A stretch of 64,000 nt of DNA from Asticcacaulis solisilvae (GTDB lineage: Bacteria; Pseudomonadota; Alphaproteobacteria; Caulobacterales; Caulobacteraceae). The notes under the pieces were generated by a model that was not told the DNA's origin, searched no databases, and saw nothing but the letters and a program-made list of their open reading frames with translations. This document shows positions 15,590 through 24,154 of the stretch, piece by piece. The position numbers and the translations under genes were made by a program. Where the stretch lies: NCBI RefSeq assembly GCF_017875235.1, contig NZ_JAGGMI010000010.1, positions 1 to 64,000 on the forward strand. The letters run 5' to 3'. Positions within the stretch are counted from its first letter, which is position 1, and every line of letters starts with the position of its first letter.

Positions 15590-16375
15590 ATGATGGCCAA
15601 GGACGACAACAAAGCCGACAAAAAGGCAGAAGCCGAGGCGCGCCTCGAACAGCTTCAGATCGCCCTGGTCGACGCCCAGATCTGGACGACCGAAAACAAC
15701 AAGAAGATCTGTATCCTCTTCGAAGGCCGCGACGCCGCCGGCAAGGACGGCACGATCAAGCGGCTGACCGAAGTCCTGTCGGTACGCCAGACGCGTGTCG
15801 TCGCCCTGCCCAAGCCGTCAGACCGCGAGCGCGGCCAGTGGTGGTTTCAGCGCTATGCCGAACACCTGCCCAGCTTCGGCGAATGGGTGATCTTCAACCG
15901 CTCATGGTACAACCGTGCCGGCGTCGAGAAGGTCATGGGTTTTTCCAGCCCTGAGGAGCAGGAAACCTTCATTCGCGACGTGCCTGACTTCGAAGCCATG
16001 ATCGAACGCGGCGGCATCCACCTCATCAAGCTGTGGCTCGATATCTCGCGCGACGAACAGAAGCAGCGGCTGGACGACCGGCGCAGCGATCCGCGCAAGC
16101 GTCTCAAGGTGTCGGGCCTCGATGCCGTGGCGCAGCAGCGCTGGGACGACTATTCGAAGGCGCGCGACGACATGCTCCTAAGGTCCCACAGCGAAGCCGC
16201 GCCGTGGACCATCGTCATGACCGATTCCAAGACCAAGGCGCGTGAAGCGATCATCCGCCATGTCCTGCGCGAAGTCGGCTGTCCCGAATATTCGGTCGAG
16301 GTCAAGAAGCCCGATCCCGATATCCTCTTTGACTACAGCGAAGTCATTGCGGGCCGGAAGACGCTCAACGCCTGA
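15590..16375 (+). CDS. ppk2: Polyphosphate kinase 2
   Basis: A 261-aa PPK2-family enzyme that transfers phosphate between polyphosphate and nucleoside di- or monophosphates. Visible hallmarks are Walker A FEGRDAAGKDGT (46-55), the lid region PKPSDRERGQWWFQRY, and Walker B/DRSWYNRAGVE-like FNRSWYNRAGVEKVMGF. The length and single domain fit class I PPK2, which mostly makes GTP or ATP from polyphosphate. A purine-rich GGAGAAGGAG ribosome-binding site precedes the double ATG. Nucleotide preference cannot be told from sequence. Confidence 0.92.
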   Translation: MMAKDDNKADKKAEAEARLEQLQIALVDAQIWTTENNKKICILFEGRDAAGKDGTIKRLTEVLSVRQTRVVALPKPSDRERGQWWFQRYAEHLPSFGEWVIFNRSWYNRAGVEKVMGFSSPEEQETFIRDVPDFEAMIERGGIHLIKLWLDISRDEQKQRLDDRRSDPRKRLKVSGLDAVAQQRWDDYSKARDDMLLRSHSEAAPWTIVMTDSKTKAREAIIRHVLREVGCPEYSVEVKKPDPDILFDYSEVIAGRKTLNA

Positions 16376-16517
16376 ATCCAGGCGCGCGCAAAAACAGCCA
16401 TAAAAAATCGTCAACGCCGCCGCGCGCGGTAACCAATTGTTGACCCTGATTTGTCACGATTCGCCAAGAGTTGCGGACCGGAAGCGTTCGCTCAAGAACA
16501 GAAGGTTCCGAACCGCG

Positions 16518-17111
16518 ATGACGACGAATGCGTCTGGCGCCCATAGCCCTGTCCGCCGCGCCAGCCTCAAGATGTGCGGCGATTGCACCCTGTGCTGCAA
16601 GGTTTACGAAATCGAGGATTTCGAGAAGAAGCCGGGCAAGACCTGCCATAATGTGCGCGACGAAGGCGGCTGCGGTGTCTGGGGTCTGCACCCCAAGGCC
16701 TGCCAGGAATTCAAATGCCTGTGGCTCAAGCATGACGACATGGACGGCCGCTGGCGTCCGGACCACGCCGGCTTTGTCATGCGCCTCGAAGGCAAGGGCA
16801 CGGTTTGCATCGACGTCGACCACGACCGCCCGAACGCCTGGCGTCGCGAGCCTTACTATTCGCAACTGAAGGCCTGGTCCGAGGTCATGCCGCGCAACGA
16901 AGGCCTGGTGCTGGTCTACGCGCCGGAAGCCATGTACGTCATCACGCCGATGGAAGACCTGCCGCTCAAAGCACCTAAGAAAGGTGATGTTCTGGAAACC
17001 GGCATGGAGGACACGCTCTTCGGCCGCCGTCCCTATGCCCGCGTCGTCCCGGCCCGCGAAGCCAAGCGCAGCCGCGACACCGAATTCCACTTCCACAAAC
17101 GCGTGGGTTAA
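16518..17111 (+). CDS. YkgJ-family cysteine-cluster protein
   Basis: A 197-aa cytoplasmic protein whose N-terminus has the CxxCxxCC cluster (Cys20, 23, 26, 27: MCGDCTLCC), followed by CHNV, GCGVW, HPKACQEFKCLW. This is the pattern of the YkgJ (CxxCxxCC) family, thought to bind zinc or an iron-sulfur cluster. No reaction is known. The start at 16518 is the first ATG that begins just before the cluster. Confidence 0.85.
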   Translation: MTTNASGAHSPVRRASLKMCGDCTLCCKVYEIEDFEKKPGKTCHNVRDEGGCGVWGLHPKACQEFKCLWLKHDDMDGRWRPDHAGFVMRLEGKGTVCIDVDHDRPNAWRREPYYSQLKAWSEVMPRNEGLVLVYAPEAMYVITPMEDLPLKAPKKGDVLETGMEDTLFGRRPYARVVPAREAKRSRDTEFHFHKRVG

Positions 17112-17130
17112 TTTGTAAATTACATCAAAC

Positions 17131-17310
17131 TTCGCCCTCCCCATTTATGGGAAGGGGGGACCGCCGAAGGCGGTGGGCGGGGCTAACTGTAGAAGTCAGT
17201 AGATGTGTAGATTCAAATTTGAGTTTTTGAGTAAGCTGGTCGTTCGGTAAAGCCCCGCCCACCATCCGCTCCGCGGCTGGTCCCCCCTCCCCACAAATGG
17301 GTGGGCGAAG
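17131..17310. repeat. Large intergenic palindromic repeat (family 1, copy 1)
   Basis: The left arm (17131-17184) and right arm (17251-17310) are imperfect inverted copies sharing TTCGCCC, GGGGGGACC and GTGGGCGGGGCT, joined by a 66-nt AT-richer loop. Each arm contains a smaller hairpin (CCGCCGAAGGCGG on the left). The gap 17112-17369 holds nothing else apart from the start region of ubiA. A related element of the same layout is at 42013-42158. Confidence 0.75.
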
Positions 17311-17369
17311 ATAGTACCTGCGTCCAAATAACACTCGACTTTCCCTTTCCCCCGGCCCATCAAGTCGCC

Positions 17370-18356
17370 ATGTCAAAGACCGCCCCGCTCCCCGACGCCG
17401 CCCGGACGAACTGGGTCGACCGGCTGGCGCCCGCAAAGGCCCGCCCCTGGCTGAAGCTCGGCCGCTTCGACCGGCCCGTCGGCATCTGGCTCCTGTTCCT
17501 GCCATGCGCCATGGGCCTGGCCTTTGCGGTCGCCCGCCCCTACTTCACCGCCGATCCGCTGACCGGATCCATGGTCTACGATCCGCAGGGCCTGGCGAAA
17601 CACTTCCCGATCTACAAGCTCATCCTGTTCCTTATCGGCTCAGCCCTGATGCGCGCCGCCGGCTGCGCTTTCAACGACTTGATCGACCGCGACATCGACG
17701 CCCAGGTCGAGCGCACGCGCAATCGCCCCATTCCCGCCGGCCAGATCACGCCGAAACAGGCTGTGCTGTTTATCATCCTGTGCAGCCTGGTCAGCTTCGG
17801 CATCCTGATTCAACTGGGGACGCTGGCCATCCTGCTCGGCGTGATGTCGCTGCTGCTGGTCGCGGCCTATCCGTTCATGAAGCGCATTACCTGGTGGCCG
17901 CAGGCCTGGCTGGGCCTGACCTTCAACTGGGGTTTCCTGATCGGCTACGCCACGGTCGGCAATGCGCTCAGCATTCCGGCGCTGGTTTTCTATGCCGGCC
18001 TGATTGCCTGGACGGTCGGCTATGATACCATCTACGCGCTGCAGGACCTGGAAGACGACGCCATGGTCGGCGTCAAGTCGAGCGCGCGTCGCCTAGGGGA
18101 AAATGCCGCCACCGGCGTCAGCATCTTCTACGGCCTGGCCGTCCTCCTGACCGGGCTGGCTGCGCACCTGGCCCAACTTCCGCCGCTGTTTTTCGGTGGA
18201 CTGATACTGGTGGCCCTGCATCTGTTCAGCCAGGTCGCCCGCATGCGCATCGACGATGGTCCCCTGGCGCTCCGGCTTTTCAAGTCCAACCGGACGACAG
18301 GGCTGTTGTGGGTGGTCAGTCTTCTGGCCGTCCACCTGACCAACGCCATTGCGTGA
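17370..18356 (+). CDS. ubiA: 4-hydroxybenzoate polyprenyltransferase
   Basis: A 328-aa polytopic membrane enzyme that attaches the polyprenyl tail to 4-hydroxybenzoate in ubiquinone synthesis. It shows the first aspartate-rich motif NDLIDRDID (102-110, NDxxDxxxD), the following RTRNRPIPAG, and the second motif YALQDLEDD. About eight hydrophobic helices follow the UbiA fold. The product would later be decarboxylated by UbiD, encoded at 22516. The start at 17370 was chosen because upstream in-frame sequence lies in the palindromic repeat. Confidence 0.95.
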   Translation: MSKTAPLPDAARTNWVDRLAPAKARPWLKLGRFDRPVGIWLLFLPCAMGLAFAVARPYFTADPLTGSMVYDPQGLAKHFPIYKLILFLIGSALMRAAGCAFNDLIDRDIDAQVERTRNRPIPAGQITPKQAVLFIILCSLVSFGILIQLGTLAILLGVMSLLLVAAYPFMKRITWWPQAWLGLTFNWGFLIGYATVGNALSIPALVFYAGLIAWTVGYDTIYALQDLEDDAMVGVKSSARRLGENAATGVSIFYGLAVLLTGLAAHLAQLPPLFFGGLILVALHLFSQVARMRIDDGPLALRLFKSNRTTGLLWVVSLLAVHLTNAIA

Positions 18357-18459
18357 AAGGCACACCACAAATTTCGCCTGACAGGCGATAGACAACCAAC
18401 ACAGAGTCAGCGATGCAATAAAGTGCCGCAAGACTTGAGGACCGACCGGGAGACGTGAC

Positions 18460-19302
18460 ATGGGGAATCGACTGACGATCGCACGCCTTTCGCTGGTGGC
18501 GCTGGCCCTGCTGGGGATGGCCAGCTGCGACAACAAGCCGAAAACCGAAAAGACCAAGAGCGGTGACAAGCCACTGACCGTGGCGCCACTGGGCTTCGCC
18601 AAGGCCGATGCTGACGCCGAGGTGCGCCTGACCCTGCCCGAAGCGATCCGGGCGCATCCGGAACTGCACACCCAGCTCTATACGACGGGCGAACGCAAGC
18701 TGAAGGAGTTCGTCACCTCCGCCCACACGGCCCGCACAGACCAGGCCGCCGAAGGCATCGAGGTGCCGACCTATTTCCATTCGATCAACTGGAAGATCGC
18801 CGCGCAAAATCCGCGCCTCCTGTCGCTCTATGCCGAAGAGGACGATTTCCAGGGCGGCGCTCACCCCAACAGCACCTTTGAAGCCCTGCTATGGGACAAG
18901 TCGAGCAAGGAACTGATCAATACGGCCAGGCTTTTCACCACCGGCGCCGACCTGACGGCCGCCAACGCCTATGTCTGCCAGCAGATTGAGATCGAGCGCT
19001 CCAGGCGCGTCGGCGAACCGACGACCCAGGCGGCGTCGGGCTTCACCTGCCCCAAGCTGGCTGACAGCCGGCTGATCCTCATTCCTTCGACCGTCAACGG
19101 CAAGTTCGGCGCCATCGACGTCCTGTTCGCGCCCTACGAAGTCGCGCCCTATGCCGAAGGTCCGTACGTCATCCGAGTCCCGCAGAGCGTCGTACGCGGC
19201 CAGCTGAACCCGGAATTCGCCGACCAGTTCGCCGGCGAAGCCGCCAAGGAAGCTCCGCCCGTGGCTTCCGAATCGGCTGCGGAAGCCGCTCCAGAAGAAT
19301 GA
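18460..19302 (+). CDS. Lipoprotein with RsiV-like DUF3298 domain
   Basis: A 280-aa exported lipoprotein (lipobox LGMASC, Cys23). The mature protein contains a DUF4163/DUF3298 type domain, recognised by GGAHPNSTFEALLWD and by the C-terminal APYEVAPYAEGPYVIRVP. In Bacillus RsiV this domain binds lysozyme; in Gram-negative lipoproteins of this type the ligand is unknown, though peptidoglycan-related enzymes are candidates. A low-complexity Glu/Ala tail ends the protein. Its stop overlaps the methyltransferase start by 4 nt. Confidence 0.75.
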   Translation: MGNRLTIARLSLVALALLGMASCDNKPKTEKTKSGDKPLTVAPLGFAKADADAEVRLTLPEAIRAHPELHTQLYTTGERKLKEFVTSAHTARTDQAAEGIEVPTYFHSINWKIAAQNPRLLSLYAEEDDFQGGAHPNSTFEALLWDKSSKELINTARLFTTGADLTAANAYVCQQIEIERSRRVGEPTTQAASGFTCPKLADSRLILIPSTVNGKFGAIDVLFAPYEVAPYAEGPYVIRVPQSVVRGQLNPEFADQFAGEAAKEAPPVASESAAEAAPEE

Positions 19303-19949
19303 GCGACCTTACCGCGCGCCAGGCCTTCATAACAGCGCAGACCACGATCCAGCCGGTCCCAGGCCTGCCGATACGCCTGTACCAGGCCAGTGAGGTCACG
19401 CCGCTATGGCTGATGACCGAAGACGATATGGCCCATGCGCGCCTGCCACCGCCCTTCTGGGCCTTTCCCTGGGCCGGCGGCCAGGCCCTGGCGCGTTACA
19501 TCCTTGAAAATCCAGCGATTGTCCAAGGCCGGCGCGTCGTCGACATCGCGTGCGGTTCGGGCCTCGTCGCCATAGCCGCGGCAAAAGCCGGCGCGGCACA
19601 CGTGCTGGCCAACGATATCGATCCCTATTGCGAAGCCGCCGTCAGCCTCAATGCGGACCTTAACGGCGTGGCCATCGATTTTCATGGCGGCGATCTGTTG
19701 GCCGGGCCCGCACCGGAGGCCGACGTCTTCCTGGCCGGTGATATCTGTTATGAAAAGCCCATGGCCGACGCCATGCTGACATTTTTTCGCCGCCTTGGCG
19801 CGGAATCTTCGGTCTATATCGGCGATCCGCACCGCAGCTATTTCCCGAAGGAAGGCTTGAGGCGCTGCGCCGACTACGACATCGTCACCACGGCCGACAT
19901 CGAAGACGCTTCCGTCAAGCCTGCCGCGGTCTGGAAACTGGACACATGA
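19299..19949 (+). CDS. Class I SAM methyltransferase, ETF-beta lysine methyltransferase-like
   Basis: A 216-aa Rossmann methyltransferase. Motif I VVDIACGSGLVAIAAAKAGA and the acidic loop NDIDPY bind SAM; PPPFWAFPWAGGQALARY before motif I and LAGDICYE after it are typical of the METTL20/PrmA-related group that trimethylates lysines of electron-transfer flavoprotein beta in mitochondria and alphaproteobacteria. That substrate is inferred by family resemblance only. It overlaps both neighbours by 4 nt, so lipoprotein, methyltransferase and VOC protein form a tight operon. Confidence 0.8.
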   Translation: MSDLTARQAFITAQTTIQPVPGLPIRLYQASEVTPLWLMTEDDMAHARLPPPFWAFPWAGGQALARYILENPAIVQGRRVVDIACGSGLVAIAAAKAGAAHVLANDIDPYCEAAVSLNADLNGVAIDFHGGDLLAGPAPEADVFLAGDICYEKPMADAMLTFFRRLGAESSVYIGDPHRSYFPKEGLRRCADYDIVTTADIEDASVKPAAVWKLDT

Positions 19950-20287
19950 CCAAGACCCACCATACGATCGATTACGTTGAATTTTCAGCGGAAAATCTGC
20001 CCGTTGTACAGACGTTTTACAGCAAGGCGTTCGGTTGGGACTTTACCGATTATGGTCCGGATTACACCTGTCCGACCAATGCCGGGCTGGACGGCGGCTT
20101 CTTTACGTCGCCTGAACCGGTCAAGCCGCTGATCATTCTCTATAGCGGCAATCTCGAAGTTTCACTTGAATCGGTAACGGCCAACGGCGGCAAGATTACA
20201 CGCAATATATTTGACTTTCCCGGCGGCCGCCGCTTTCACTTCGCTGATCCCGCCGGCAACGAATTGGCGGTATGGTCCGATAAGTAA
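19946..20287 (+). CDS. VOC (glyoxalase/bleomycin-resistance) family protein
   Basis: A 113-aa single VOC domain: DYVEFSAENLPVVQTFYSKAFGW at the front and FHFADPAGNELAVW at the back are the paired beta-alpha-beta-beta-beta modules. Members bind a divalent metal and act in glyoxalase, dioxygenase or drug-binding roles; the metal ligands here (His/Glu ends) are only partly evident, so a function cannot be assigned. It is translationally coupled to the methyltransferase. Confidence 0.85.
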   Translation: MTKTHHTIDYVEFSAENLPVVQTFYSKAFGWDFTDYGPDYTCPTNAGLDGGFFTSPEPVKPLIILYSGNLEVSLESVTANGGKITRNIFDFPGGRRFHFADPAGNELAVWSDK

Positions 20288-20303
20288 AGCCTCGCGAACC
20301 GGA

Positions 20304-21542
20304 ATGACGCATAAAGCCCACATACTGCCCGCCCTCGCCGCCGCACTCGCGCTTTTGCCGGCGCTGGCCACGGCGGCGCCGTCCGAACAGGCCTTGCGGC
20401 CCGATCCGCAGGCCCTGGCGGCCGTCAAAACCAAGGCTGAAAAAGGCGACGTCGCCAGCCAGTACGCCTATGGCCACGCCTTTCTCTATGGCACCTACGG
20501 CCAGACCATCGATGCCGCGCAGGGGGTGACCTGGCTGAGCAAGGCCGTCGATGGCGGCAGTGGCGGCGCGGCCTACGACCTGGCGCGGCTCTATGACGAA
20601 GGCAAGGACGGCGTACCCAAGGATGCTGGCTTGGCCATGACCTTCTATCAGAAGGCCAGCGAACGTGGCGTCCCGGCGGTCCAGGAACACGTCTGCCAGA
20701 CCAAGACGGCCGCCGCCAGTTCGGCCGAGGACTGGGCCCAGGCCTTCCCCTATTGCCAGAAGGCGTCGGCGCAAGGCAGCGTCGAGGCCAACCAAGCGCT
20801 GGGCATCGCCTATCTCGAAGGCCGCGGTACGGCCCAGGACACCGGCCTGGGCATTCAGTTCCTGCAGCGCGCCGCCGCCAAGGGCGACCTTGCGTCGATG
20901 ACGCGCCTGGCGCAGATCTATTCCGACGGCAGTGTGGTCCCTCAGGATCACGCCAAGGCCTTCACTTGGCATCGCCAGGCGGCGCGTTACGGCGCCGTGC
21001 CGTCGATCCTGGCCATGGCCCGCCAGTACGAGGCCGGGCTTGGCACCGAAGCCGATCTCAATGAGGCCGCCCGGCTCTACGAAATCCTGGCGCGCCACGG
21101 CAGCGTCGAAGCCGCCGAATGGTTCACCGCCCATCCCGACGTGTCGCGCAACAAGCTCGTCAACACCATCATCACGCCCGACAATATTCCATCGGGCCTG
21201 ATCCTCTACGCTGTCGTCAGCCACGACCCCCGCTTCACCACGCTCGACATGCAGGGCTATGTCCGCCAGATGTCGCTCGACATCTATCCGATGAAGGCCC
21301 AGGAGGCGGCGATGGCCGGCATGGCCACCGCCGAATGCCGCATCAGGCCCGACGGCAATTTTAAGGACTGTATCGTCGTTGACGAAAGCCCGCCAGGCTA
21401 CGGTTTCGGTCCGTCGATCATCCGGATCATGGACGCCTTGCAGAATTCCGGCAACAAGAGCGCCTGGACCAGCCGCTACGCCGGCAAGGTGCTGCAGGTC
21501 ACCGCACGCTGGAAGCTTCCCGATCAGGACCCGTTTCGCTGA
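20304..21542 (+). CDS. Exported Sel1-repeat protein with TonB-C-like end
   Basis: A 412-aa secreted protein. The ATG at 20304 yields a signal peptide (about 22 residues, ending ATAA). Residues 40-300 hold about six Sel1-type helical repeats (e.g. GDVASQYAYGHAFLYG, AAYDLARLYDEGKDG, EANQALGIAYLEGRG, ARQYEAGLGTEADLNEAARLYE), a scaffold for protein contacts. The last 90 residues (AGMATAECRIRPDGNFKDCIVVDESPPGYGF) resemble a TonB C-terminal domain with two cysteines. It may recognise a periplasmic or envelope partner. Its 3' end overlaps the epimerase gene on the other strand by 44 nt. Confidence 0.85.
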   Translation: MTHKAHILPALAAALALLPALATAAPSEQALRPDPQALAAVKTKAEKGDVASQYAYGHAFLYGTYGQTIDAAQGVTWLSKAVDGGSGGAAYDLARLYDEGKDGVPKDAGLAMTFYQKASERGVPAVQEHVCQTKTAAASSAEDWAQAFPYCQKASAQGSVEANQALGIAYLEGRGTAQDTGLGIQFLQRAAAKGDLASMTRLAQIYSDGSVVPQDHAKAFTWHRQAARYGAVPSILAMARQYEAGLGTEADLNEAARLYEILARHGSVEAAEWFTAHPDVSRNKLVNTIITPDNIPSGLILYAVVSHDPRFTTLDMQGYVRQMSLDIYPMKAQEAAMAGMATAECRIRPDGNFKDCIVVDESPPGYGFGPSIIRIMDALQNSGNKSAWTSRYAGKVLQVTARWKLPDQDPFR

Positions 21543-22398
21543 AATCGGGCGTAAACGGTCCCGGCGCATAGCCGAAATCCGCGATGGCCGGCGCCGGATC
21601 GAAGCGAAGATCCTGATTCATGCGCAGGACCATGCCGATATTGCGCTTCAGCTTCCTGCCGGGCTGCAGGATATCGAGCATGCCAAAACCTAGCCGCCAC
21701 GCCCATTGCGGGACATCGACGATCAACGGCTTGCGGCCTAAGGCGCTAAAGATGCGCCCGGCCATGGCGCGATAGGTCAGGGTTTCTCCCCCCGGTACAT
21801 TATAGGCCTTGTTCCGAGTCGCGCCCGTCATTGCGACGGTGATCGCCGCCTGCGCCAAGTCGCGGGCATGGACGGGCTGACGCAGCCCATCGGCCGGGCC
21901 GCAGACCGGAAACAGCCCAAACCTGCGGATCATAGCCGCCATGCGCGTGACGTTCTCGTCAAAGCCTTCGTCATAGATCAGGGTCGGTCGCAGGATTGTC
22001 CATGCCACACCGCGCGCCTCACAAAAATCAATCATTGATTTTTCGCCTGCGGAGAGTTTCCCTACGACTACTCTCTCCTCATCGGTTTCTGAATCGCCCT
22101 TGGTAAAGACGCTGGTCGAAGAGAAGGCGACCAGACGGGTCATACCGACCTTAACCAGATGATTTAACAGCTTTTCCTGAAGCAACCATATTGGCGTGCA
22201 GACGATAACGGTGCAAAAATTCATGCCAGGTCGAAAGCTTTCCGGCGCTTCAAAATTCAAAATCAACGATTGATTATCAAGCGGTTTGCGCGAAGTGAAA
22301 CGCACAGGTCCTGGCCATTCCCCTGCGACTTCGCGTAGCCGCCGCCCAATAAGCGAACGGGCGCCGATGACCAGCAGTGCGTTGTCAGACGATTCCAT
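21499..22398 (-). CDS. NAD-dependent epimerase/dehydratase family protein
   Basis: A 299-aa Rossmann protein of the atypical SDR type. The nucleotide-binding loop is [12 protein letters not shown], a variant of GxxGxxG; SSTSVF marks the Ser strand, but the usual YxxxK is replaced by AGEKS, so the catalytic Tyr appears lost or shifted. C-terminal [12 protein letters not shown] and [12 protein letters not shown] fit nucleotide-sugar or quinone-related SDRs of the NmrA/UbiE-neighbour kind. The substrate is unknown. It diverges from ubiD. Confidence 0.75.
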   Translation of the reverse strand: MESSDNALLVIGARSLIGRRLREVAGEWPGPVRFTSRKPLDNQSLILNFEAPESFRPGMNFCTVIVCTPIWLLQEKLLNHLVKVGMTRLVAFSSTSVFTKGDSETDEERVVVGKLSAGEKSMIDFCEARGVAWTILRPTLIYDEGFDENVTRMAAMIRRFGLFPVCGPADGLRQPVHARDLAQAAITVAMTGATRNKAYNVPGGETLTYRAMAGRIFSALGRKPLIVDVPQWAWRLGFGMLDILQPGRKLKRNIGMVLRMNQDLRFDPAPAIADFGYAPGPFTPDFSETGPDREASSVR

Positions 22399-22515
22399 CG
22401 CGCCAGTCCTAACAGCTTGACAGCGGAAAGGACAGGCACATGCGGCGATCGGCCCATTTGCCTTCGCTGTCGAACCCGCCTATGTCAGCGCCATACCAAG
22501 GCGTTGAGAACACAT

Positions 22516-24054
22516 ATGGCCTACAAATCGCTCAGAGACTTTATCGCCAAGCTGGAAGCCGCGGGCGAACTGGTGCGCGTGACGAGTCCGGTCTCGACGC
22601 ACTTGGAAATGACCGAGATACAGACGCGCCTGCTGGCCGAAAAAGGCCCGGCCGTTCTGTTCGAAAACGTCCTTATGCCAGATGGTTCCAAATCGCCCAT
22701 GCCGGTGCTGGTCAACCTGTTCGGCAATGTGAAGCGCGTTGCCATGGGCGTGACGCTTGATAACAAGGAACGCTCCGAGCCATCGGACCTGCGTGAAGTC
22801 GGCGAACTGCTGGCCTTCCTGCGCCAGCCCGAACCGCCGCGCGGTTTCAAGGACGCGCTCGAACTCCTGCCACTCGCCAAGACCGTCATGGGCATGCGAC
22901 CTAAGACGGTAAAATCGGCGCCCGTTCAAGAGATTGTCCTGAAAGGCGAAGACATCGATTTAACGCGCCTTCCGGTCCAGGGGTGCTGGCCAGGCGAGCC
23001 GGCGCCGCTGATCACCTGGCCGCTGATCGTCACCAAGGGGCCATCCGATTCGCGCGAGGACGACTATAACCTCGGCATCTACCGCATGCAGGTTCTAGGC
23101 AAGGATCGGACGATCATGCGCTGGCTGGCCCATCGCGGCGGCGCGCAGCATCACCGCCGCTGGAAGGCAGGGGGCAAACGCGATCCCTTGCCCGCCGTGG
23201 CTGTCCTTGGCGCCGATCCCGGCCTGATCCTGGCGGCGGTGACACCCGTGCCGGACACCCTGTCGGAATACCAGTTCGCAGGCCTCCTGCGCGGCCAGAA
23301 GGCCGAACTGGTCGAGGCCAAGACCGTGCCCCTGCTGGTACCCGCCCACGCCGAAATCGTGCTGGAAGGCCATGTGCTCCTCGACGAATATGCCGACGAA
23401 GGCCCCTATGGCGACCACACCGGCTATTACAACAGCGTCGAAAAGTTCCCGATCTTCCAAGTGTCGGCCATCACCATGCGCCGCGATCCCATCTATCTGT
23501 CGACTTTTACCGGCCGCCCGCCCGATGAGCCGAGCGTGCTGGGTGAGGCTCTGAACGAAGTCTTCATTCCGCTGATCCAGCAGCAGTTTCCGGAAATCAT
23601 CGATTTCTGGCTGCCGCCTGAGGGGTGTTCGTATCGCATCGCCGTCATCGCGATGAAGAAGGCCTATCCGGGCCACGCCAAGCGCGTGATGATGGGCGCA
23701 TGGTCGTACCTGCGCCAGTTCATGTACACCAAGTGGATCATCGTCGTGGACGACGACATCAATGCCCGTGACTGGAAAGATGTCATGTGGGCGCTGTCGA
23801 CGCGCATGGATCCGGCGCGCGACATCACCGTCGTCGAAAACACGCCGATCGACTATCTCGACTTCGCCTCCCCGGAAAGCGGCCTGGGCAGCAAGATCGG
23901 CCTCGACGCGACCAATAAGTGGGAGCCCGAGACGCACCGCGAGTGGGGCGAGAAGCTCTACATGGAGCAGGACGTCATCGACCGTGTCTCGGCCAAGTGG
24001 GCGGAGATGGGGCTGCCAGGCTCCGGAAAGCCCATTTGGGCAAAGGGCAGATGA
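22516..24054 (+). CDS. ubiD: UbiD decarboxylase
   Basis: A 512-aa prenylated-FMN-dependent decarboxylase that removes the carboxyl of 3-polyprenyl-4-hydroxybenzoate. Family blocks are clear: [28 protein letters not shown] (split by the prFMN/metal site), ILEGHVL...[11 protein letters not shown] with the catalytic acidic pair, and [19 protein letters not shown]. It needs prFMN made by UbiX, which is not in this window. The ATG at 22516 was chosen because homologues begin with the equivalent of [12 protein letters not shown]. With ubiA at 17370, two early ubiquinone steps lie within 7 kb. Confidence 0.94.
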   Translation: MAYKSLRDFIAKLEAAGELVRVTSPVSTHLEMTEIQTRLLAEKGPAVLFENVLMPDGSKSPMPVLVNLFGNVKRVAMGVTLDNKERSEPSDLREVGELLAFLRQPEPPRGFKDALELLPLAKTVMGMRPKTVKSAPVQEIVLKGEDIDLTRLPVQGCWPGEPAPLITWPLIVTKGPSDSREDDYNLGIYRMQVLGKDRTIMRWLAHRGGAQHHRRWKAGGKRDPLPAVAVLGADPGLILAAVTPVPDTLSEYQFAGLLRGQKAELVEAKTVPLLVPAHAEIVLEGHVLLDEYADEGPYGDHTGYYNSVEKFPIFQVSAITMRRDPIYLSTFTGRPPDEPSVLGEALNEVFIPLIQQQFPEIIDFWLPPEGCSYRIAVIAMKKAYPGHAKRVMMGAWSYLRQFMYTKWIIVVDDDINARDWKDVMWALSTRMDPARDITVVENTPIDYLDFASPESGLGSKIGLDATNKWEPETHREWGEKLYMEQDVIDRVSAKWAEMGLPGSGKPIWAKGR

Positions 24055-24154
24055 TTGAAAATGCGCAATCGTGCGTAATTTTCGTTTGGTCGTGACGGAT
24101 TTTGCAGCATAGTCGGTTTAACTCTGCAATCATAATCCAGAGAGGCCGCCGCTC

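Noticed and set aside
20196-21569. Minus-strand frame of 457 codons opposite the Sel1 gene
   Set aside because: Antisense to a gene with a signal peptide and clear repeats; no independent evidence.
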